Source: Streptomyces marianii
GTDB taxonomy: Bacteria > Actinomycetota > Actinomycetes > Streptomycetales > Streptomycetaceae
DNA: 64,000 nt
Direction of reading: 5' to 3'
Assembly: GCF_005795905.1 (NCBI RefSeq)
Contig: NZ_VAWE01000001.1
Span: forward strand, 372,001 to 436,000
Position 1 is the first letter of the stretch, and each line of letters starts with the position of its first letter. A model generated the notes under the pieces. That model made no database searches, was not told the DNA's origin, and saw only the letters and a program-made list of their open reading frames with translations. Made by a program: the position numbers and the translations under genes. Below are positions 15,529 to 22,440 of this stretch, piece by piece.

Positions 15529-16272
15529 TTGCCCGCACCGCCCCGATTGCCCTTCCCACGGGAACTTCCCGCGCTGACCGCCGGGTTGTCCCACCAGACC
15601 TACGTACACTGGCCCTACCCGCCCGACGCGGTACGCCCGCTGCTGCCGTCCGGACTGCGGCCGGACGAGTCCGACGGCCGCGCGTGGGTGAGCCTCGTCG
15701 CCCTCGTGATGAGATCGGTGCACCCGCTGGGACTGGTGCCGCTGCCCAGGGGAACGTTCGCGCAGACCAATCTGCGGACCTACGTCAGAACGCGGGACGG
15801 GCGCAGCGGGGTGTGGTTCCTCTCCCTCGACGCCGACCACCCCCTCATGCCGGCGGCGCGGGCCTTCGGGATCCCGTACCACTGGGCGGACCTGGCCGTC
15901 CGGCGCAGTCCCGACGGGCGCGCCCTCACCTACACCGGCCGGCGCCGGGCCCGGCGCGGACGGAACCGCCCGGCCGTGCCCCCCGGCTACCGGCTGACGG
16001 TCCGTGCAGGGGCACCGGCCCGCACACCGCCGGACCTGGATCGCTGGCTCACCGCCCGGTGGTCGTCCTTCTCGCACCGGGCCGGCGTCCTCTGGGAGAC
16101 GCGCATCGAGCACCCGCCGTGGCGGCTGCGCGGTGCGGAAGTCCTGGAGCTGCGCGAGACGCTGACCGCGCACGCCGGACTCCCCTCCCCCGGGGCCCAC
16201 GCACTGGCGCACATGGCGGAGCCGATGGACCGCGTACGACTGGGTGTGGCCCGGCCGGTCGGCCGTGGCTGA
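15529..16272 (+). CDS. DUF2071 (YqjF-like) protein
   Basis: This 247-residue protein belongs to DUF2071: HQTYVHWPYPPDAVRPLLPSG at the N-terminus, GRAWVSLVALVMRSVHPLG, FAQTNLRTYVR near residue 83, and the GVWFLSLDADHPLMPAARAFG core with GIPYHWADL. The start is TTG 15529, chosen because a near-perfect AGGAGGAG sits just upstream; no ATG or GTG in frame has a comparable site. The family fold resembles acetoacetate decarboxylase-like barrels, but no activity is established. The gene is convergent with the UbiA gene. Confidence 0.8.
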   Translation: MPAPPRLPFPRELPALTAGLSHQTYVHWPYPPDAVRPLLPSGLRPDESDGRAWVSLVALVMRSVHPLGLVPLPRGTFAQTNLRTYVRTRDGRSGVWFLSLDADHPLMPAARAFGIPYHWADLAVRRSPDGRALTYTGRRRARRGRNRPAVPPGYRLTVRAGAPARTPPDLDRWLTARWSSFSHRAGVLWETRIEHPPWRLRGAEVLELRETLTAHAGLPSPGAHALAHMAEPMDRVRLGVARPVGRG

Positions 16273-16327
16273 GGCCGGCGCACGGGCTCTCGGACGGCGG
16301 CGGGTCCTCGGTCGGCGGCGCTGGACC

Positions 16328-17218
16328 TCAGCCGACGGAGGCGGTCAGCAGCACCAGATGCGCCACGTCGGCTGCGGCGATGCCCATGGTGGCGAGGAAC
16401 GGGAGACGGGCGTCGGCGTCACGGACGGGCCGCAGCAGGGCCAGCGCGCAGAGCAGCACGGTCATCGCGAGGACCGCCCAGCCCTGGCGGGTGACCGGTC
16501 CGTCGGGCGCCACCAGCAGGACCAGCGACGAGGCGAGCACCAGCAGGGCCGCGACACATACCGACCGCCGCCGGCCGAGGCGTTGCGGCAGCCCGTGGAC
16601 GCCGGTGCGCAGGTCGTGGTCGATGTCCGGCAGGACGTTGGCGAAGTGCGCGCCCGTGCCGAGCAGTCCGGCGGCCGCCATGAGCCACAGGGGCGGCCAG
16701 GGCCCACCGGGCAGCGCGAGGGTGACGAACGCCGGGAGCAGCCCGAACGCCAACGCGTACGGCAGCCACGACAGAACGGTGCGCTTGAGGCGGAGGTTGT
16801 ACGACCAGGCCGCCGCCACCGCCACCGCATGGACGCACCCGGCCACCGGCCCGCACGCCGCCGACAGGACGACGCACAGGGCCAGGGCCGCGATCGCCGC
16901 TCCGGCCACGACGCCCGGCAGGGCCTCTCCGGTGACCAGCGGCTTGTCCCGGCGGCCGGACGCACGGTCCCGGCCCATGTCGGCCCGGTCGTTGCACCAC
17001 CCGATCGACAGCTGGCCCGCGGCGACCGCGCCCACGGTGAGCGCTCCGCCGGCCGGACCACGTCCTCCCACCGCGGCGGCGAGCGCGGCCGTGAGACCGG
17101 TGACGACTGCCGCCGGCAGCAGGTGACACGCCTTCAGCAGACCGACGGTCGACGGGCGGACGGAGTCGAACGGCGCTGCGTGGGCCCCGTCGGAGACGGT
17201 GGTGGCACTGAACTTCAC
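16328..17218 (-). CDS. UbiA-family prenyltransferase
   Basis: This 296-residue protein has about eight hydrophobic helices and both UbiA signature loops: NDRADMGRD (residues 76-84) and DIDHD (198-202), which bind Mg2+ and prenyl diphosphate. A GRRDKPLVTGE segment follows the first loop as in other members. It should transfer an isoprenoid chain to an aromatic acceptor at the membrane. It is divergent from the type III PKS operon by 76 bp, and the grouping matches the agqABCD cluster of Actinoplanes missouriensis, where AgqD prenylates an alkylquinol. The start is GTG 17218, six bases after a TAGCGT box, so the mRNA is probably leaderless. Confidence 0.85.
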   Translation of the reverse strand: MKFSATTVSDGAHAAPFDSVRPSTVGLLKACHLLPAAVVTGLTAALAAAVGGRGPAGGALTVGAVAAGQLSIGWCNDRADMGRDRASGRRDKPLVTGEALPGVVAGAAIAALALCVVLSAACGPVAGCVHAVAVAAAWSYNLRLKRTVLSWLPYALAFGLLPAFVTLALPGGPWPPLWLMAAAGLLGTGAHFANVLPDIDHDLRTGVHGLPQRLGRRRSVCVAALLVLASSLVLLVAPDGPVTRQGWAVLAMTVLLCALALLRPVRDADARLPFLATMGIAAADVAHLVLLTASVG

Positions 17219-17224
17219 ATCCCC

Positions 17225-17288
17225 ACGCTAGGTCACGACGCGCCCGATGCGACCGTTTCATGACGTTGTGTCAGCAGACTTCTATGTT
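17225..17288. promoter_or_regulatory. Back-to-back -10 boxes for UbiA gene and PKS operon
   Basis: The 76-bp gap has TAGCGT on the reverse strand (17230-17225) and TATGTT on the forward strand (17283-17288). Each hexamer ends six bases before the respective start codon, so both transcripts should begin at or next to the first codon. No shared operator is obvious. Confidence 0.55.
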
Positions 17289-17294
17289 GGGGCG

Positions 17295-18395
17295 ATGACC
17301 CGCGTCCTGGCCGTGAGCGCCGTGTTCCCGCCCCATCGCCACCCGCAGGCGGAGATCGCGGAGGAGCTGGCCCGCCGGCTGCCGCCCGCGGCGGATCCCG
17401 GACTGCTGCGGCGCGTGCACGCGTCCGTCGGGGTCGAGGCCCGGCATCTCGCGCTGCCGCTGGACCGCTACGGCCGCCTCGACGGCTTCGGCCAGTGCAA
17501 CGACATCTATCTGGAGCTGGCGCGGGACCTCGGGACGCGGGCCGTGCGAGCCGCCGTCGACGAGGCGGGAGTCGCCCCCGAGGAGGTCGACGTGATCGTG
17601 TCGACCTCCGTCACGGGCATCGCGGCACCGTCGCTGGACGCCCGCCTGGCCACCGCGGCCGGACTGCGCCCCGACGTACGGCGCGTGCCCCTCTTCGGAC
17701 TCGGCTGCGCCGGGGGCGCGGCGGGCACGGCGCGCCTCCACGACCAGCTCGCCGGCCGCCCCGGGGACGTGGGACTGCTGCTGTCCGTGGAACTCTGCTC
17801 GCTCACCCTGCAGTCCGCGGACACGTCGATGGCCAATCTGGTCTCAGGGGCGCTCTTCGGCGACGGGGCAGCGGCGCTGGTGGCGGTCGGCACCGAACAC
17901 CCCCGGCACGCGGTCCGCCCCGGTGGAGGCACCGGCGGGCACCCGTACGCAGGCCGGCCGGGCCCGGTGGTCGTCGACTGCCGCAGCCGTCTCCACCCGG
18001 GCACGGAACACCTCCTCGGCTGGCACGTCGGCGAGTGGGGCCTCCGGCCCGTGCTCGGCAGCGAACTGCCCGACGTGGTCAGGCTCCACGTGGGTGAGGA
18101 GATCGCGTCCTTCCTCGCCGAGCACGACCTCAAACCGCAGGACGTGGCGGCCTGGGTCTGCCACCCGGGTGGCCCGAAGGTCCTCGACGTGCTCGCCGAC
18201 GTTCTCGGGCTGCCCGAGGAGGCGCTTTCGCCGAGCCGACGGTCGCTCGCCCGGGCCGGGAACCTGTCCTCCGCCTCCGTGCTGCACGTCCTGAGGGACA
18301 CCCTCGTCGACGGCCCGCCCGAACCGGGCGCCCCCGGGCTGATGCTGGCCTTCGGCCCCGGGTTCTCCTCCGAACTCGTCCTGCTGCGCTGGTGA
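17295..18395 (+). CDS. Type III polyketide synthase (alkylresorcinol/alkylpyrone synthase-like)
   Basis: This 366-residue chalcone synthase-superfamily enzyme carries the full catalytic triad: Cys138 (FGLGCAGG), His290 (VCHPGGPKVL) and Asn323 (AGNLSSAS). Such enzymes use acyl-CoA or acyl-ACP starters and malonyl-type extenders to build resorcinols, pyrones or quinols. The next two genes encode an ICMT-like methyltransferase and a flavin hydroxylase, the srsABC order of S. griseus, and the divergent UbiA gene adds the fourth agq-type function. So an alkylresorcinol-type core is the best prediction. The ATG at 17295 is six bases after TATGTT, implying a leaderless mRNA; upstream frame extension is not needed. 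Confidence 0.9.
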   Translation: MTRVLAVSAVFPPHRHPQAEIAEELARRLPPAADPGLLRRVHASVGVEARHLALPLDRYGRLDGFGQCNDIYLELARDLGTRAVRAAVDEAGVAPEEVDVIVSTSVTGIAAPSLDARLATAAGLRPDVRRVPLFGLGCAGGAAGTARLHDQLAGRPGDVGLLLSVELCSLTLQSADTSMANLVSGALFGDGAAALVAVGTEHPRHAVRPGGGTGGHPYAGRPGPVVVDCRSRLHPGTEHLLGWHVGEWGLRPVLGSELPDVVRLHVGEEIASFLAEHDLKPQDVAAWVCHPGGPKVLDVLADVLGLPEEALSPSRRSLARAGNLSSASVLHVLRDTLVDGPPEPGAPGLMLAFGPGFSSELVLLRW

Positions 18396-18402
18396 CGCCC
18401 CG

Positions 18403-18960
18403 ATGAGCACCCACACGCCCACCGTGTTCCTCGTACTCGTCCTGCTGGTCGCCGTGGAACGGCTCGCCGAACTCGTCGTGGCCCGCCGCAACACGGTCTG
18501 GAGCCGAACGCACGGCGGCGTCGAGCACGGCCGCGGCCACTACCCCGCCATGGTCGTCCTGCACACCGTGCTGCTGGCCGGCTGCGCCGTCGAACCCTGG
18601 GCCGCGGACCGCCCCTTCGTGCCCGTGCTCGGCTGGACCATGCTGGCGCTGACCGCCGCGGCCCAGGCGCTGCGCTGGTGGTGCATCGTCACCCTGGGCC
18701 CGCGGTGGAACACCCGCGTCATCGTCGTACCGGGCCTGCCGCTCGTCGCCTCCGGGCCGTACCGGTGGCTCCGGCACCCCAACTACGCCGCGGTCGTGCT
18801 GGAGGGGCTCGCACTGCCCCTGGTGCACACGGCGTGGGTGACGGCCCTGGCGTTCACCGTGCTCAACCTGGCACTGCTCGGGGTCCGCATCCGATGCGAG
18901 GAGTCGGCCCTGACCGGGGTGCCGGGGACCGCCGGCCGTACCGCGAACGCGGTCCGGTGA
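18403..18960 (+). CDS. Isoprenylcysteine carboxyl methyltransferase-like O-methyltransferase
   Basis: This 185-residue protein has four or five membrane helices and ends with the ICMT/PEMT motif: GPYRWLRHPNYAAVVLEGLALPL at about residues 112-134, the SAM-binding region. SrsB and AgqB, its likely counterparts, methylate a phenolic hydroxyl of the polyketide product. The start lies seven bases after the PKS stop, and its stop overlaps the next gene start (GTGA), so the three are one translation-coupled operon. It is shorter than eukaryotic ICMT, as usual for bacterial relatives. Confidence 0.85.
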   Translation: MSTHTPTVFLVLVLLVAVERLAELVVARRNTVWSRTHGGVEHGRGHYPAMVVLHTVLLAGCAVEPWAADRPFVPVLGWTMLALTAAAQALRWWCIVTLGPRWNTRVIVVPGLPLVASGPYRWLRHPNYAAVVLEGLALPLVHTAWVTALAFTVLNLALLGVRIRCEESALTGVPGTAGRTANAVR

Positions 18961-19982
18961 TCGATCTGCTGGTCGCCGGCGGCGGCCCGGCGGGGCTGGC
19001 CACAGCCATCCACGGTGCGCTGGCCGGGTTCGAGGTCGTCGTCGCGGAGCCGCGGCCCACACCGGTCGACAAGGCGTGCGGTGAGGGGCTGATGCCGGGT
19101 GCCGTACGGGCGCTCGCGGGACTCGGGGTCGCCGTCGAAGGGGCTCGGTTCACCGGCATCCGGTACACCGACGGACTCGGCGCCCGCGCGGCGGAGGCGC
19201 GCTTCCGTGCCGGACACGGCCTCGGGGTGCGCCGCACGGATCTTCAGTCGGCGCTCGCGGCGCGCGCCGCGGAGCTGGGTGTGCGGTTCGTGGCACGCCG
19301 ACTCGGCGAAGTGCGCCAGGACGGCCGGCAGGTGACGGCGGACGGGCTGACGGCGCGGTACCTCGTCGCCGCCGACGGGCTGCACTCCCCCGTCCGCCGC
19401 GCCCTCGGACTGGGCGCGCGGCCCGCTTCCGCCCGGGCGGCGCGCTACGGGCTGCGCCGCCACTACGCCGTCGCCCCGTGGAGCGACCTGGTCGAGGTCC
19501 ACTGGGCGGAACGCTCCGAGGCGTATGTGACGCCCCTCGCCGCCGGACTCGTCGGTGTCGCCGTGCTCACCGCCGACCGCGCCCCGTTCGACGCCCAGCT
19601 GGCACGCTTCCCGGCCCTGGGCGAGCGGCTGTGCTCGGCCGCGGCGACCCCGGTGCGCGGTGCCGGGCCGCTGCGCCAGGACGTGCGTACACGGGTGGCC
19701 GGCCGGGTGCTGCTCGTGGGGGACGCCGCGGGTTACGTCGACGCGCTCACCGGCGAGGGGCTGACGCTCGCACTGACCGCGGCCGGTGAACTGGTCCGCT
19801 GTGTACGGTCGGGCCGGCCCCGGGAGTACGAGCGCGCCTGGCGGCGGCTGTCCCGCCCGTACCGGCTGCTGACCGGGTGTCTGCTGCGCGCCCGTGAGAA
19901 TCCGTACCTCGCTCCTCGGGTCGTGCCGCTCGCGGCCCGGCTGCCGCGCGTGTTCCGGGAGGGCGTCAACCTCCTGGCCTGA
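18957..19982 (+). CDS. FAD-dependent monooxygenase (SrsC/AgqC-like hydroxylase)
   Basis: This 341-residue class A flavoprotein has the Rossmann motif DLLVAGGGPAGLATAIH at the N-terminus, a DG-like motif (YLVAADGLHSPVRRAL) near residue 135, and GDAAGYVDALTGEGL near residue 250 for FAD ribose binding. In the srs and agq clusters the equivalent enzyme hydroxylates the aromatic ring to give a hydroquinone. The chosen start is GTG 18957, which overlaps the methyltransferase stop by four bases. Length and CGEGLMPGAV resemble geranylgeranyl-reductase/hydroxylase-type members, so reduction of a prenyl chain is an alternative activity. Confidence 0.85.
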   Translation: MIDLLVAGGGPAGLATAIHGALAGFEVVVAEPRPTPVDKACGEGLMPGAVRALAGLGVAVEGARFTGIRYTDGLGARAAEARFRAGHGLGVRRTDLQSALAARAAELGVRFVARRLGEVRQDGRQVTADGLTARYLVAADGLHSPVRRALGLGARPASARAARYGLRRHYAVAPWSDLVEVHWAERSEAYVTPLAAGLVGVAVLTADRAPFDAQLARFPALGERLCSAAATPVRGAGPLRQDVRTRVAGRVLLVGDAAGYVDALTGEGLTLALTAAGELVRCVRSGRPREYERAWRRLSRPYRLLTGCLLRARENPYLAPRVVPLAARLPRVFREGVNLLA

Positions 19983-20064
19983 CGCGGCCGGAGCACCCGG
20001 TGCCCCGGCATCCGGCCCGAGGACCCGACGACCTGGCGGCCCGGGGACGTCTCGCAGCGGCCGC

Positions 20065-20925
20065 TCACCCGGTGTGCGCGGTGTGCACGACCGCCACCGG
20101 GCAGGCCGCGGTGTGGAGGACCTCGGAACTCACCGAGCCCAGCAGCAGCCTGCGCAGTCCGGAACGGCCGTGGGAGCCGACGACCAGGAGGACCGCCCCA
20201 CGCGAGGACTCCGCCAGCAGGGTCGCCGCACGGAGCCGTTCCGCGTGCAGCCTCACCGGCACCCCCGGGTAACGGTCACGGCGCTTGTCCGCCTCCTCTT
20301 GCAGGGCCGCCCGGACCGCCTCGTCGAGGACGTCGAAGTCGGGTGCGGCCATCCCGGGCCCGGTCGGGGTCTCGCCGAGGTGGAAGCTGCCGTGCACGAG
20401 TTCGAGGCTCGCCCCGCGCAGCGCGGCCTCGGCGAAGGCGGCGTCCAGGGCGTGCGACGAGATGCCGGAGGTGTCGGCGACGTCCACCCCGGCCACGACG
20501 CGCTTCTCCGGGTCCGGTGGTGTGTCACCAGGTCGGACGACGATGACGGGGCCTGCGGCGTGGGTGGCGACCTGCCAGCTCACGGAGCCGAGCGGAAGAC
20601 GGGCGAAGCCACCGCTGCCCCGGTGGCCGACGACCGTCCAAGACGCCCGCGCGGACCGCTCCACCAGCACGGCGGAGGCACGGCCGGTGACCGCCTCCGC
20701 CGTCACTGCCACGCCGGGGAACTCGGTGCGGACCAGCCTCTCCAGGGGCGCCACGGCCTCGGCGCCCGGGACCGGGGTGCCGTGGTGCTCGGCGACGTGC
20801 AGGAGGTGGAGCGGCACCTCGTGCAGGTCGGCCTGTTCGGCGGCGCAGCGCACCACGTACTCCTGACCGCCCTCGTCGACGCCGGCCAGTACCGGCCCCC
20901 TCGCTGACGTGGTGTCGTCCACCAT
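20065..20925 (-). CDS. Two-domain universal stress protein (UspA family)
   Basis: This 286-residue protein consists of two tandem Usp domains. Each carries the ATP-binding G-x2-G-x9-G-S/T pattern: GHRGSGGFARLPLGSVSWQV near residue 115, and GSHGRSGLRRLLLGSVSSEV near residue 260, followed by the usual PVIVV or PVAVV strand. Such tandem Usp proteins in Streptomyces bind ATP and respond to stress or hypoxia. The start is ATG 20925 with AGGGAG upstream. It is convergent with the PKS operon and appears monocistronic. Confidence 0.88.
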   Translation of the reverse strand: MVDDTTSARGPVLAGVDEGGQEYVVRCAAEQADLHEVPLHLLHVAEHHGTPVPGAEAVAPLERLVRTEFPGVAVTAEAVTGRASAVLVERSARASWTVVGHRGSGGFARLPLGSVSWQVATHAAGPVIVVRPGDTPPDPEKRVVAGVDVADTSGISSHALDAAFAEAALRGASLELVHGSFHLGETPTGPGMAAPDFDVLDEAVRAALQEEADKRRDRYPGVPVRLHAERLRAATLLAESSRGAVLLVVGSHGRSGLRRLLLGSVSSEVLHTAACPVAVVHTAHTG

Positions 20926-21799
20926 GAGTGCTCCCTGCTCCGGTCTCCGCGGTCTCGCTCCAGGGTGCGTCCGCGCGGGCGGCGGCGCAGCACGCGTTTC
21001 CACCACCCGGCCCAGTCCGGGCGGGATCCCGAGGGACGGCGGTGTCAGGAGTGGACGGGCGGACAGCCGTCCCGTCCGAGGAGGCCGTCGGGATGTTCTC
21101 CGGGGGGCAGCGTGGGAACGGGTCTGCCCGCGAGGTGGGCACGGGCTTGGGCGAGGTCGTAGATCAGGAGGCGCTGCGAGGAAAGAGGCTTGGCTGGCCG
21201 GTGGCGGAGGGCGGGGGCGTCGGGTCGCCGCCACGTGGCGACGGGGACGCGGTCCTGCTCGGCGATGTCGGCTCATTGAGCACAGGCCGGTTGCGGGAGA
21301 TCACCGTGGGGTTCACCGTGGGGTTCCTCGAGCGGCTGGCGGGTCGCGGGCGGGGCCTTGTAGCCTGGTGGCACTTCTCACGCTGGCGTTCCGCCGGCAC
21401 GGATGTTGGTCAAGAGCCGGCGGTGTGCCGGGGCACTCCGAGTGAGTGGCTCTCCGCCGGCCCTTTCATCAGTTCCTTCGTCCGTCTGCGGACTTCGCAC
21501 GGACTGCGGAGCCTGACTACCTTGACGCCCGATCGGCTGTCTCGGACACCTGTGGTACTCGCGGACGGCGGTGCGTCGGGGGCAGGTCCCGACATCCTCA
21601 AACCGCACAGGGGGCTTCCTCACCAACCGAGGCCTGCCCGCGCGCGCCGTCAGCACCCCCGCCGCGCCCGCACCGCACCGCACCGCCCACGAGCGGGAGC
21701 CGGGCGAGACCACCCCGACCGTGCGACATCCCGTGAGTTCCTCTGAGCCCCGCTGAGTGCTTGCCCCGGTGGCCAGGGTGTTCTGTCTCCTTGGGGTGT
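20926..21799. other. Degenerate non-coding region
   Basis: About 0.9 kb with no supported gene and GC content that falls visibly below the neighbours around 21.4-21.6 kb. It contains a 12-bp tandem duplication (ACCGTGGGGTTC twice, about 21303-21327). Next to the broken integrase it is best read as decayed mobile-element DNA. Confidence 0.45.
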
Positions 21800-22227
21800 T
21801 CTTGGAGCTGGTGACGTAGTACCTCCGGCAGCGCCGGGTCGTCGATCGCGGTGACGGGGAAGACGGGCGGCTTGGCGCCCCGCCGGGCGGGTCCGGTCGG
21901 CGCCGGTTAGCCGGCGAGCATCCAACCCCACGTCATCAGCGAGATCCGGTAGATCCGGGCGGAGGACTTCGCGATGCCCGCACCGGTGAGGTACCGCTCG
22001 ACCGCCGCGGTGTACGACGACGGCGGGGCGGACAGGGGCACCACCCGGGCGTGCGGCAGCCGGAGCACGCCCCTGCTCCCGAGTTCGGTCACCGGTTCGA
22101 TCGTCACACCCACCCTGCCCTTCCGGCACTGCCGCAGTAAATGCGTACACCTCGCTCTGGCGGCCGGAATCGTCGGCCGCAGGTCGCGGTGGTCACGGTA
22201 GGGGCTCTGCCGCAGTAAATCCGGCAT
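21800..22227 (-). pseudogene. Tyrosine recombinase/integrase N-terminal remnant with in-frame stop
   Basis: The reverse strand from ATG 22227 encodes a tail and then SSYTAAVERYLTGAGIAKSS and RIYRISLMTWGWML, the N-terminal SAM-like core-binding region of actinobacterial integrases. A TAA (21909-21907) interrupts it. The same frame then continues with PTGPARRGAKPPVFPVTAID and DPALPEVL, which fits the expected continuation, before similarity is lost. No catalytic Arg/His/Tyr domain remains. It is a dead integrase fragment, a sign of past integration here. Confidence 0.6.
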
Positions 22228-22238
22228 CTACTGCGGCA
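22127..22238. repeat. TTTACTGCGGCA direct and inverted repeats
   Basis: ATTTACTGCGGCAG occurs twice in the same orientation on the reverse strand (about 22127-22141 and 22207-22220). A third, inverted copy (TACTGCGGCA on the forward strand, about 22229-22238) forms a TGCCGCAGTA-N11-TACTGCGGCA hairpin with the second. The copies span the start of the integrase remnant. They may be recombinase arm or core sites. Confidence 0.5.
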
Positions 22239-22440
22239 TCACCCCGACGATCCATCAGGCGCCGGAAGTCTGACAAGCAGACCTCGCGGAGATCGGCCAG
22301 TCGGATCGAAGGCAACGCGCTGATCGCCCGGTTCTGGGCGCGGCGGGCCGCGTGGCTTGACTCGCCACTGGCAGACCTCACGCATGACCGGGCCGCTTCC
22401 TGCGCTGACTCCGATCCAGAGGCTGGTGCTGACGGGTGAT
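22239..22440. other. Intergenic debris upstream of the integrase remnant
   Basis: No gene is supported between the repeat cluster and the 3' end of the ABC permease gene. A reverse frame with SIRLADLREVCLSDFRRLMD is open but has no start or recognised family. Confidence 0.35.

Noticed and set aside
17266..17288. A PafBC-type promoter before the type III PKS gene
   Set aside because: Only TTGT and the last G of the upstream box match with correct spacing, too weak to claim.
21061..21746. A forward frame with a glycine-rich sequence beginning MFSGGQRG
   Set aside because: Composition and lack of any conserved pattern suggest non-coding debris next to the broken integrase.
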